A DNA stretch of 47,108 nucleotides from an uncultured Collinsella sp. Lineage in GTDB: Bacteria; Actinomycetota; Coriobacteriia; Coriobacteriales; Coriobacteriaceae. The stretch is taken from positions 1-47,108 of the forward strand of contig UQLD01000020.1 of assembly GCA_900541855.1 (NCBI GenBank), given 5' to 3'. The notes under the pieces are model-generated. The model searched no databases and was not told the DNA's origin. It saw nothing but the letters and a program-made list of their open reading frames with translations. Positions 1 through 6,548 of the stretch are shown here, piece after piece; position 1 is the stretch's first letter, and every line of letters begins with the position of its first letter. The translations under genes were made by a program, and so were the position numbers.

Positions 1-53
1 CCCGCGACCCCAACCTTGGCAAGGTTGTGCTCTACCAACTGAGCCATGTCCGC
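1..53 (-). tRNA. tRNA-Gly(GCC), 3' end cut off by window edge
   Basis: The 53 bases are identical to the matching part of the complete tRNA-Gly at 2451-2526: acceptor 5' strand GCGGACA, D arm, anticodon stem CAACC/GGTTG with loop TTGCCAA (anticodon GCC) and the start of the T arm. The 3' end lies outside the window. A promoter with the same layout as the other two tRNA genes here lies directly upstream (66-112). Confidence 0.93.
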
Positions 54-65
54 TTACGAGGATTA

Positions 66-112
66 ATCTTACGTGATGCCCGCATCCTATGCAAGAACTT
101 TTTTAAAAAGTT
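66..112 (-). promoter_or_regulatory. tRNA-Gly promoter with A/T dyad upstream of -35
   Basis: Read on the minus strand there is a -35 TTGCAT (89-94), a 17-base spacer and a -10 TAAGAT (66-71), placing the start of transcription a few bases before the tRNA. Just upstream of -35 is an A/T dyad (97-111). The same dyad at the same distance precedes the tRNA promoters at 2539-2587 and 6009-6058, which suggests an UP-element-like or regulator site shared by stable-RNA promoters. Confidence 0.7.
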
Positions 113-193
113 TTGCAACGCCCTCGCGAACCTCGCGAAGACATCAGCCACCACGGAAGGCGCGGGCAAACGCAATCTCGCCGCAAGAGACCC

Positions 194-1927
194 CTACATC
201 TCACCGAGCATGATCCAGGCAGAGCTGTCCCGCGCGAGCCTGCCGTCTGCAAGCGGTGATGAGGTGAGCAGGACCCTGCCCGCCGGCAGCTCCACGGCTG
301 CTGCGCCGAAGTTCGTCACACACGCCCAGCCGTTGTCGCGGCGATAGGCGATGACGCCGCCCTCGGCGCCCTCGGCACCATCCGCAAGACCGGTGCGCCC
401 GTCAAGATCGAGCCACGCAAAATCGTTGGCGCAACCGCGCAGCTTGCGCCGAAGCCAGAGGGCGTCACGATAGAGCGCAAGCATCGATGTCGGGTCCGCT
501 TCTTCCCTATCGGCAGCGTAATCGGAAAACCATGCAGGTTGCGGCAGATGGGGCGCCGCATCGGCGTCCGCCGGCGAAAACCCAAACGATCCGCCCTGCG
601 CGGGATCGTCCGCCGCCACCCACGGCAGGGGCACACGGCAGCCGTCGCGCCCCTTCTCACGCTTCGGTCCGCGCGTATTGGTCGCAGTAGGATCTTCGAG
701 TGCAGCCCACGGGATGTCAGCCACCTCAAAAAGGCCGAGCTCCTCACCCTGATACACGTATGCCGAGCCCGGAAGCGCCAGCTCAAGCAAAAGGGCCGCC
801 CGCGCGCGGCGCTCGCCGAGTTCACGGTCCTCGTCATAAGACAACCCGTCGCGTAAGAGCCAGTCGAGCGTAATCTGGTGGTAGCGCGTCGCCTTGATTT
901 GCGGCAGGGCATAGCGTGTCGCCACGCGCGGCACGTCGTGGTTGGAGAGTACCCAGGTCGAGGCGGAATCGGATTCGACGGCTGCCTTCAAGCCCTTCTC
1001 GATTGCAGTGTGCATGTCATCATAGGTCCAAGTGGCCTTGGCAAACTCAAAGTTGAATGTCTGGCCAAGCTCGCTGGGACGCGCATAGAGATACTGGCGC
1101 TCGGGCAGCACCCACGCCTCGGCAACGGCACTGCGCGGCGGATTATAGCGGTCGAACACGCGGCGCCACTCGCGATAGATCTCGTGGACCTCATTGCGGT
1201 CCCACAGCGGATGGGTGCCGTCGTCAACCATGTCATCGCCCTCGGCGAGATGCCACCGGTCGAGGTCATCGCGGTCGAGATCCTTGGCGAGACCCTGCGC
1301 CACATCAATGCGAAAGCCGTCGACGCCTCGATCGCTCCAAAACGCCAGGACGTCGCAAAAGAGCGCATGAACCTCGGGGCATGACCAGTCAAAGTCCGGT
1401 TGCTCGGGCGTAAACATGTGCAGATACCACTGACCGTCCGCAACACGCGTCCATGCGGGGCCACCAAAGTTGGCATTCCAATTGGTGGGAGGCAGCTCGC
1501 CATGCTCGCCGCGACCATCGCGGAAGATATAACGGGCGCGCTCGGGCGATCCGGGGCCGGCGGCAAGAGCGGCTTTGAACCAGGGGTGCTGGTTGGATGA
1601 ATGGTTGGGCACGATGTCGACGATGACCTTGATGCCGCGCGCGTGAGCCGCAGCGATCATGTCATCGAAGTCGTCAAGCGAGCCGAGACGCGGGTCGACA
1701 TCGCAGTAGTCCGCCACATCATAGCCGCCATCGACAAGAGGCGATGGATAAAACGGGCTCAGCCAGATGGCCTCGATACCCAGTCGCTCAAGATAGTCCA
1801 TCTGCTGGGTAATGCCCGCGATATCGCCCAGACCCGAACCAGTCGAATCCTTAAACGAGCGCGGGTAGATCTGATAGATCGCGGCATCGGACATCCATGA
1901 GCGCGAAGAAGACTTTTCTGTAGCCAT
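194..1927 (-). CDS. GH13 alpha-glucosidase (oligo-1,6-/alpha-1,4-glucosidase type)
   Basis: A 577-residue cytoplasmic glycoside hydrolase family 13 enzyme that removes glucose from the non-reducing end of alpha-glucosides such as maltose or isomaltose. Family landmarks are visible in order: IYQIYPRSF near residue 17, the first conserved region DIVPNHSS (104-111), the nucleophile in GFRIDVA (Asp208), the general acid in VAEAW (Glu270) and the transition-state pair in LSNHD (His330, Asp331). There is no signal peptide. I chose the ATG at 1927 because it is preceded by GGGAG at normal spacing and begins just before the catalytic barrel. The frame stays open upstream to 2413, but that part runs through a terminator and repeats and resembles no protein. 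Exact linkage specificity cannot be read from sequence. Transcribed alone, after the tRNA-Gly region. Confidence 0.93.
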   Translation of the reverse strand: MATEKSSSRSWMSDAAIYQIYPRSFKDSTGSGLGDIAGITQQMDYLERLGIEAIWLSPFYPSPLVDGGYDVADYCDVDPRLGSLDDFDDMIAAAHARGIKVIVDIVPNHSSNQHPWFKAALAAGPGSPERARYIFRDGRGEHGELPPTNWNANFGGPAWTRVADGQWYLHMFTPEQPDFDWSCPEVHALFCDVLAFWSDRGVDGFRIDVAQGLAKDLDRDDLDRWHLAEGDDMVDDGTHPLWDRNEVHEIYREWRRVFDRYNPPRSAVAEAWVLPERQYLYARPSELGQTFNFEFAKATWTYDDMHTAIEKGLKAAVESDSASTWVLSNHDVPRVATRYALPQIKATRYHQITLDWLLRDGLSYDEDRELGERRARAALLLELALPGSAYVYQGEELGLFEVADIPWAALEDPTATNTRGPKREKGRDGCRVPLPWVAADDPAQGGSFGFSPADADAAPHLPQPAWFSDYAADREEADPTSMLALYRDALWLRRKLRGCANDFAWLDLDGRTGLADGAEGAEGGVIAYRRDNGWACVTNFGAAAVELPAGRVLLTSSPLADGRLARDSSAWIMLGEM

Positions 1928-2034
1928 GGGGCGTATCTCCCTTGCAACGAGGTTATGCGAGATGCCCACGATGATACGCCCAAAGCGGACATTCGCGACA
2001 AACAACGCCACAGCCACGCCCCAAAACGATCGCC

Positions 2035-2052
2035 CCCTCTCGGGTTCAAGCC
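2035..2052. repeat. Short direct repeat, copy 1 (T-arm-like)
   Basis: An 18-base sequence that recurs with one difference at about 2381-2398 (core CTCTCGGGTTCRAGCC). Its GGTTCRAGCC part resembles a tRNA T arm, but no other tRNA part is attached. The two copies bracket hairpin element D, a terminator and a tRNA 3'-end remnant, so they may mark a past duplication or insertion. Confidence 0.45.
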
Positions 2053-2109
2053 TCCTGGGACGAATCGACCGATTAGTGAAAAGAACGGAAGACCCACTTT
2101 CCCGGCCAC

Positions 2110-2225
2110 GACAGCGAGCGGGCTCCGGGTGCCCCAGGTTGCCGCGAAAGAGGAGGGAAGCGTACTTTATGTACGCGACCGACGATTGAGGGGCAAGATG
2201 GGGTGCCCGGGGCTCGCGCAGCGTC
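2110..2225 (+). repeat. Large hairpin element D (family 2)
   Basis: A 116-base imperfect palindrome. Arms 2110-2143 and 2192-2225 pair over about 28 bases. Apart from the outermost positions, the only non-Watson-Crick pairs in the main stem are four G-T wobbles and a two-base purine loop (GG opposite GA). Inside lie the motif GAAAGAGGAG, a perfect apical stem GCGTAC/GTACGC and the motif ATTGA before the right arm. The same internal motifs recur in elements at 20741-20838 and 21886-21995 while the stems differ in sequence but remain paired. The wobble pairs fall on the plus strand, opposite to the neighbouring alpha-glucosidase gene. Confidence 0.8.
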
Positions 2226-2228
2226 AAC

Positions 2229-2255
2229 AAAAAACGCGGTTCGTTAGAACCGCGT
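2229..2255 (-). terminator. Rho-independent terminator
   Basis: Read on the minus strand, a perfect 9-bp stem (ACGCGGTTC / GAACCGCGT, loop TAAC) is followed by TTTTTT. It sits 8 bases after a leftover tRNA-Gly 3' end, the same arrangement as the working tRNA-Gly and its terminator at 2412-2442. Confidence 0.9.
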
Positions 2256-2263
2256 AAGATAGT

Positions 2264-2280
2264 TGGAGCGGACAACGGGG
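2264..2280 (-). pseudogene. tRNA-Gly 3'-end remnant (17 bases)
   Basis: Identical to the last 17 bases of the complete tRNA-Gly (2451-2467), including the encoded CCA. The rest of the tRNA is missing: what follows upstream (2281-2400) is unrelated GC-rich sequence. With its own terminator directly downstream it looks like the residue of a third tRNA-Gly/terminator unit. Confidence 0.75.
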
Positions 2281-2400
2281 CGTCCGCGTATCCGCTTCGC
2301 GGATCCGCACCGGCTTCGGCCGCCTGCCGGCGACCTCGCCAGCTCGCTACAAACGCTCCGCGTTTGCTTAACGCTCGCTCCCTCTCGGGTTCGAGCCCAT
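2281..2400. other. Hairpin-rich spacer between tRNA remnant and tRNA-Gly terminator
   Basis: No gene is seen here. The stretch holds three short inverted repeats: ATCCGC/GCGGAT (2290-2304), CCGGC/GCCGG (2310-2330) and CAAACGC/GCGTTTG (2350-2366). The first and third have three-base loops. It ends in the T-arm-like motif GGGTTCGAGCCC (2387-2398), second copy of the direct repeat at 2035-2052. No promoter or reading frame could be supported. Confidence 0.5.
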
Positions 2401-2411
2401 GCGATGGATAC

Positions 2412-2442
2412 AAAAAAGCCCGGCTACCGTAGTAGCCGGGCT
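2412..2442 (-). terminator. Terminator of tRNA-Gly
   Basis: A perfect 10-bp stem (2417-2426 with 2433-2442) is followed on the minus strand by six T residues. It begins 8 bases after the CCA end of the tRNA-Gly gene. Confidence 0.92.
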
Positions 2443-2450
2443 GTTGCGTT

Positions 2451-2526
2451 TGGAGCGGACAACGGGGCTCGAACCCGCGACCCCAACCTTGGCAAGGTTG
2501 TGCTCTACCAACTGAGCCATGTCCGC
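2451..2526 (-). tRNA. tRNA-Gly(GCC)
   Basis: A complete 76-base tRNA with CCA encoded. Acceptor stem GCGGACA/TGTCCGC, discriminator T, anticodon loop TTGCCAA in stem CAACC/GGTTG, and a standard T arm. Anticodon GCC reads GGC and GGT glycine codons. Same sequence as the truncated copy at 1-53 over the shared part. It has its own promoter (2539-2587) and terminator (2412-2442), so it is a single-gene transcript. Confidence 0.97.
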
Positions 2527-2538
2527 TTGCGGGTTATT

Positions 2539-2587
2539 AATTTACGCGAGTTGTCCAAAAGACGCAAGTACTTTTTTCAAAAAACTT
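2539..2587 (-). promoter_or_regulatory. tRNA-Gly promoter with A/T dyad
   Basis: On the minus strand: -35 TTGCGT (2562-2567), 17-base spacer, -10 TAAATT (2539-2544). Directly upstream of -35 is the dyad AAGTTTTTTGAAAAAAGT (2570-2587), shared with the other two tRNA promoters in the window. Confidence 0.72.
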
Positions 2588-2631
2588 GTCTGCCGCATGT
2601 TCTTAGTAGCTAAACGCGCTAAAGCGATTGG

Positions 2632-3378
2632 CTAGGCACACGATTCCAGCGCTCCGCTAAACAGCTTCACCATCTGCACGCGCGTGCCGGCGCCGTCCGT
2701 ACGACGAGCAACCTCCACGTTATCGACGAGCATACGCATAAGCTTGATGCCACGGCCGCGTTCCTCGGATGCGACCGGTTCGCTCGTTTCATCGATAGAA
2801 TAGCCGGCACCTCGATCAAGCACCTCAACCACAACGCGATCGCCATAGGCCTGAACCGTCAGGACGCACCCGATACCGCCCGCATGGTCATAGGCATTAC
2901 CCAGCGCCTCCCCCGACGCCAATGCGACATCGTAGCGCTCGTCACGGCGCAACGGAAGCGATTCAAGGAGTTCGGCGATGCGATGTCGGTAGTATGGAAG
3001 ATTCTCGATACCCTGACGGACCTCAACGCTCTTACTCCAGCGAGGCAGCTCCCCCACCGGAATGGCAGGAATTGACTCCCGTGCCGGCCCCACGACATGA
3101 AGGATATCGACAAGACGAGCAATCTCCAAAAAGCGAACAACTTCACCTGATGCATTGACGAGCGAAAGCAGGCCTTCTCGCCTCATAAGCTCACGAGCGC
3201 GCGTAAGCAGGAATGCCAAGCCCGTAGAATCGATAAAGCTAACAGCCTGACAGTTGATGACGACACGACGCACGCCGCGGCCAATCAAAGCATCCAACCG
3301 CCGACGCAGCGCAGGCACCGTGGCGATGTCGATATCGCCTGGTGGCGTCAAAACCGCTATGTCATTCCACTCATTCAT
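2632..3378 (-). CDS. Fused STAS-HATPase partner-switching regulator
   Basis: A 248-residue soluble protein joining two functions usually on separate polypeptides. Residues 1-100 form a STAS domain like the anti-sigma-factor antagonists SpoIIAA/RsbV, with the phosphorylatable serine in IDSTGLAF (Ser51). Residues 115-245 form a GHKL ATPase like the anti-sigma kinases SpoIIAB/RsbW: N box EALGNAYDHA (Glu157, Asn161), G1 box DRGAG (188-192) and G2 box GRGIKLM (208-214). The gene follows the PP2C phosphatase by about 80 bases on the same strand, so the pair is probably one signalling module in which the phosphatase dephosphorylates the STAS part. No sigma factor is seen nearby. The ATG at 3378 puts the STAS fold at the N terminus; its ribosome binding site is weak, and an in-frame TTG at 3396 is the alternative. 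Confidence 0.85.
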   Translation of the reverse strand: MNEWNDIAVLTPPGDIDIATVPALRRRLDALIGRGVRRVVINCQAVSFIDSTGLAFLLTRARELMRREGLLSLVNASGEVVRFLEIARLVDILHVVGPARESIPAIPVGELPRWSKSVEVRQGIENLPYYRHRIAELLESLPLRRDERYDVALASGEALGNAYDHAGGIGCVLTVQAYGDRVVVEVLDRGAGYSIDETSEPVASEERGRGIKLMRMLVDNVEVARRTDGAGTRVQMVKLFSGALESCA

Positions 3379-3456
3379 ACGACCATGGTTCCCCAAAAAA
3401 GCCCACTCGATGCATTCGTTTCCCCAACCGTACGGATTCAGCCCGCCCAGCGTCGT

Positions 3457-5802
3457 CTATGAACGACCCCGTAAAAACTCAAGGGACACCAATGCAATGT
3501 CATCGTCCAGCGCCGATTCGGTAAATCGCTCAAGCTCGCCCAAGACCTTGCCGCAAATGCCCGATACGCCCTCACCCGAGACAGAGAGCAGAAGGTCGCG
3601 CAAGCGCTGCTCGCCAAAGAACGCTCCGGTGCGGTCGCGGGCCTCAATCGTTCCATCCGTATACATGAAGAGCATGTCGCCGGGGGCAAACGTAAACACG
3701 CCTGTCTCGTACACCATGCTCTCAAAGGCACCGATTACGCCCGATTGGCATCCAAGCAGCTCAACCTCTCCCCCACGGGCCTCGCCGCCACCCAGCGGCA
3801 TCGACTCTGGCCTGATGACCATGGTCGGAGGATGGCCCGCCGAACAATACGTTGCGCGTCCGGCTTTAAGGTCAATCTTGGCGATAAAGGCCGTCACGAA
3901 CGTCTCGACCCTCGAAAAGCCCATGAGCATGCTGTTAAGGGAGCGTGCCATGCGGGCCGGTCCAGCGCCCTCCCAGGCATATGCCGTCAGGGCCGTCTTG
4001 ACGAGCGCGGACATCGATGCGGCCTCAATGCCTTTGCCAGACACATCACCCAGAATCATGACGGCGCAGTCGTCGGGAAGACGAATGAGCGTATAGAAAT
4101 CGCCTCCGACCAACGCCGAATTCGTGGCCGACAGGTACACCGAATCGGTTGCGATACCCGGAACATCCCCCAGGGAATTTCTCATGCCAATCTGGAGCGT
4201 CTGAGCGATATGGCGCTCCTCGCGCTTTTGAGATTCGCCTTCGTAGATCAGTTCAAAGTCATGCGCCAAGTGCACCAAGTAGTCATATTCAAGGTCATCA
4301 ATCGGCTCTTGGCTACCATCACGAAGCAGCAGCGCGCGCGTCGTCGGGCTCTTCGCAACAGAAGCAGGAACAATCGCGTCGCTACTGTGCTTGCCATCGC
4401 CCTCAGAGCGCGGGTGCCCCGCCTCGATGCCGGAGTCGACGTAGAGACCTTGACAAGGCAGACCATGCGCCCTAAGCCAGCCTCCCATAGGCATCGATTC
4501 GTCAACGCGAGTTATACGGACGTGTTTAAGGTCCTCGGCACTCGTACCCCCCAAAACAGATGCCTCAAAGCCATCAGGGCCAGCCCCCAGACGTGCCGCT
4601 GGCGCCGTCGTGGAAAAGAAAAGCTTCTCGGGATCGTCCGGCAAAGCAACGCGACTGCCGCCTTCAAAATCTATGACGTAGGAATCCAGACTGGCGTCAT
4701 ACTCAACAGGGCAAAAATGGCAGTTGAGCATATTGCAGATCTCGGACGATACCGCCTGGGTAGCCGCGACGGAATCGTCTAGAAAGGTAAACAACTCATC
4801 ACGTAAGACATTGAGCGAGCGGCCAAGCTCGGCCGTGCGACGAGAGCGAAGACTCGATGCCATGCCGACCAGTTGGATAGACAAGTAATCGCAAGTGACC
4901 TCGAGTACATTAACGTCATAGGCGAGCGGTGCCTGGGGGCGTTTCCAACCAACTTCCAGCACGCCAAGGATCTGCGTACCGTAAAAAACGGGAAGACAGA
5001 TCTCGCTGCGGTACGGAGGCATATCCTGCACGCGCAACAGGTGCTTAGAACGATTGTCCAAGTCCATGAACATACCGGAGGCGGCCTTATCGCCCTCAAG
5101 GTCCTGTTGAATCGACAAGCGACAGGCACGCGACTCACGAAGAACATACGTCGGAATGCCAGCGCCATACGGCAAAAACTCAGGCAGGTAGCTGTCGTAC
5201 AGCTCCTTGGAAACACCGCGAAGTTTAAAACCGCCGCTCTCAGAAAAATAGATAGCGGCACCCGAAGCATCGAGCGTTCCTACAAGCTGGTTCAAAACAG
5301 TATCAAGCAGGCTGGGTAACTCATCGGAGCCCACAGTGCTCATAATGACCGAAAGCGTGCCAGAGAGACGCTTGTTCGCCACTCTAAGCTCCGATAACGC
5401 ACGCTTGAGTTGACGGTCGTGAGAATACTGTTCTTCGATGCTATGGAGCGCCACCAGGACACGTGGCGCGCGGCGCCCAAAGATGCGTGGAGGCGTCACG
5501 GAGCCCGCACGAACCAAGACGGGGATAAAGGAGCCGTCACTCAGCTTGAGCATCAGTTCGTTCTCGGAGCCATCAGTTTCAAATGGCAGACGATGTTCCG
5601 TCGCACGTTCAAAAGCGGATGAGTACAGGACGTCTTTAACATCTCCACCGATGACGTCGGCGCGTTCCTCGCACATCAAACCAAGTAAGCGATTATTCAC
5701 ATGCAGAATGGTTCCGTCGAGCTCACAGATGATGACAGCATCGCTCGTGATCTCGACTAGTTGGGCAACGTCTGCCCACTCGTTGCGTTCAAGCGTTTCC
5801 AT
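3457..5802 (-). CDS. PAS-GAF-PP2C (SpoIIE/RsbU-type) serine phosphatase
   Basis: A 781-residue multi-sensor protein. An N-terminal PAS domain (about residues 8-115, core DAVIICELDGTILHVNNR) is followed by a short coiled segment, a GAF domain (about 145-300), a less recognisable region (about 320-540) that may hold a second sensor fold, and a C-terminal PP2C/SpoIIE phosphatase (about 550-781). The phosphatase metal ligands are visible in VGGDFY, GDVSGKG, MYTDGTIEA and DDDIAL. Such enzymes remove phosphate from STAS-domain antagonists in response to signals. The STAS protein encoded directly downstream is the likely substrate. No membrane segments are seen, so sensing is cytoplasmic. The ATG at 5802 was chosen because GGTGGGG lies six bases before it; a GTG at 5814 is possible. 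tRNA-Leu with its terminator lies upstream. Confidence 0.9.
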   Translation of the reverse strand: METLERNEWADVAQLVEITSDAVIICELDGTILHVNNRLLGLMCEERADVIGGDVKDVLYSSAFERATEHRLPFETDGSENELMLKLSDGSFIPVLVRAGSVTPPRIFGRRAPRVLVALHSIEEQYSHDRQLKRALSELRVANKRLSGTLSVIMSTVGSDELPSLLDTVLNQLVGTLDASGAAIYFSESGGFKLRGVSKELYDSYLPEFLPYGAGIPTYVLRESRACRLSIQQDLEGDKAASGMFMDLDNRSKHLLRVQDMPPYRSEICLPVFYGTQILGVLEVGWKRPQAPLAYDVNVLEVTCDYLSIQLVGMASSLRSRRTAELGRSLNVLRDELFTFLDDSVAATQAVSSEICNMLNCHFCPVEYDASLDSYVIDFEGGSRVALPDDPEKLFFSTTAPAARLGAGPDGFEASVLGGTSAEDLKHVRITRVDESMPMGGWLRAHGLPCQGLYVDSGIEAGHPRSEGDGKHSSDAIVPASVAKSPTTRALLLRDGSQEPIDDLEYDYLVHLAHDFELIYEGESQKREERHIAQTLQIGMRNSLGDVPGIATDSVYLSATNSALVGGDFYTLIRLPDDCAVMILGDVSGKGIEAASMSALVKTALTAYAWEGAGPARMARSLNSMLMGFSRVETFVTAFIAKIDLKAGRATYCSAGHPPTMVIRPESMPLGGGEARGGEVELLGCQSGVIGAFESMVYETGVFTFAPGDMLFMYTDGTIEARDRTGAFFGEQRLRDLLLSVSGEGVSGICGKVLGELERFTESALDDDIALVSLEFLRGRS

Positions 5803-5828
5803 CGTGGACCCCACCGTCTATCGGTAAC

Positions 5829-5850
5829 AAAAAAGCCTCCGAAGAGGCTT
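5829..5850 (-). terminator. Terminator of tRNA-Leu
   Basis: On the minus strand, a 7-bp stem AAGCCTC/GAGGCTT with loop TTCG is followed by a T run. It begins 12 bases after the tRNA-Leu CCA end and separates it from the phosphatase gene. Confidence 0.9.
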
Positions 5851-5861
5851 CTCAAATGCGA

Positions 5862-5951
5862 TGGTGTCGGAGGCGGGACTTGAACCCGCATGACCAAAAA
5901 GCGGTCACTAGCACCTCAAGCTAGCGCGTCTGCCAATTCCGCCACTCCGAC
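5862..5951 (-). tRNA. tRNA-Leu(GAG)
   Basis: A complete 90-base class II tRNA with a long variable arm and encoded CCA. Acceptor GTCGGAG/CTCCGAC with discriminator A; anticodon stem CTAGC/GCTAG with loop TTGAGGT gives anticodon GAG, which reads CTC and CTT. T arm GCGGGTTCAAGTCCCGC. It is transcribed from the promoter at 6009-6058, with a hairpin-forming leader (about 5965-5989) between. Confidence 0.97.
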
Positions 5952-6008
5952 ATGCTATGTTGTTGATTCGCGGTCCGTTTTGTTGGACCCGCGCGTTCAA
6001 CGAGGAAG

Positions 6009-6058
6009 ATAATAACCTATGATTCGAGAACTGTGCAAGCACTTTTTTCAAAAAAGTT
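6009..6058 (-). promoter_or_regulatory. tRNA-Leu promoter with A/T dyad
   Basis: On the minus strand: -35 TTGCAC (6033-6038), 18-base spacer, -10 TATTAT (6009-6014). The dyad AACTTTTTTGAAAAAAGT (6041-6058) lies just upstream of -35, as at both tRNA-Gly promoters. The stretch 6026-6036, overlapping the -35 region, recurs inverted at 6239-6249. Confidence 0.72.
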
Positions 6059-6095
6059 TACGAATTTGTAAATGCGCAGGTAGATCCGTGTGTCC

Positions 6096-6220
6096 GGCCC
6101 CGAATCGGTGTTGCCTCCCGGCGCGTCCTCGGGCATGAGCGATATTTTGCTGCGCACTTCGTGCTGCAAAATATCGCTCCCCCTGCGGAATGCGCCGGGA
6201 GGCAACACCGATTCGGGGCC
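6096..6220 (-). repeat. Large hairpin element A (family 1)
   Basis: A 125-base hairpin. A perfect 29-bp outer stem (6096-6124 with 6192-6220) is followed by a 12 x 12 internal loop, a perfect 14-bp inner stem (6137-6150 with 6166-6179) and a 15-base apical part with GCAC-GAA-GTGC. Read on the minus strand, the loops ATTCCGCAGGGG and ATGCCCGAGGAC and the apex GCACGAAGTGCGCA nearly match element B (6406-6532), although no stem sequence is shared. No reading frame or T tract is associated, so this copy is not a simple terminator. Confidence 0.85.
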
Positions 6221-6281
6221 TGCAAATACATACTTCAGGCACAGTTCTCAAACATGTTCTGGGGGCTGATGTAAATTTGGT

Positions 6282-6336
6282 GGCTCGGCAAAGCCGAGCC
6301 CTTATATGGGGAGGCCGGAGCTAAAGCTCCGGCCTC
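6282..6336. repeat. Two tandem perfect hairpins between elements A and B
   Basis: An 8-bp stem (6282-6289 with 6293-6300, three-base loop) is followed after 10 bases by an 11-bp stem (6311-6321 with 6326-6336, four-base loop). Neither is followed by a T run on either strand. A third imperfect hairpin lies at about 6358-6383. No gene is seen in 6221-6405. Confidence 0.65.
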
Positions 6337-6405
6337 ACTAACTTTCCTATTAGATTAAGTGAGCGATCGAGGAATCGCACTCCCCTCCTCTGCCGAGTTA
6401 CCGCA

Positions 6406-6532
6406 GGGCCTGCCCTGAAGTTACTTTTCAGAACACTCCGCAGGACGCAAGAAACCCCCGCCGCACGAAGTGCGCAGCGGGGGTTTCTTGCATGTCCGAG
6501 GACGTTCTGAAAAGTAACTTCAGGGCGGGCCC
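6406..6532 (+). repeat. Large hairpin element B (family 1)
   Basis: A 127-base hairpin with the same plan as element A but opposite orientation: a 29-bp outer stem (6406-6434 with 6504-6532, one G-T pair), 12 x 12 internal loop (ACTCCGCAGGAC and ATGTCCGAGGAC), a 15-bp inner stem (6447-6461 with 6477-6491) and apex CGCACGAAGTGCGCA. It begins 16 bases beyond the oppF stop codon. The C/G-rich inner stem followed by TTTCTT could also end the opp transcript, but that base composition is not shared by element A. Confidence 0.85.
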
Positions 6533-6548
6533 GGACGATAACAACCGG

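Noticed and set aside
2264..2280. A third functional tRNA-Gly
   Set aside because: Only the last 17 bases are present; no anticodon, D arm or T arm is attached.
1928..2413. N-terminal extension of the alpha-glucosidase frame
   Set aside because: It crosses a terminator, a tRNA remnant and a large hairpin; the catalytic domain begins at the ATG at 1927, which has a ribosome binding site.
6017..6251. Short minus-strand frames inside hairpin element A
   Set aside because: They merely translate the palindrome arms; no ribosome binding site or protein-like composition.
6096..6532. CRISPR array, integron attC site or retron as explanation for the large hairpins
   Set aside because: There are no regular spacers, no integrase and no reverse transcriptase in the window, and the geometry (29-bp stems, 12 x 12 loop) does not match attC sites as I know them.
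6406..6532. Element B simply being the opp terminator
   Set aside because: The inner stem could terminate, but the 29-bp outer stem and the conserved loops shared with element A are not explained by termination.
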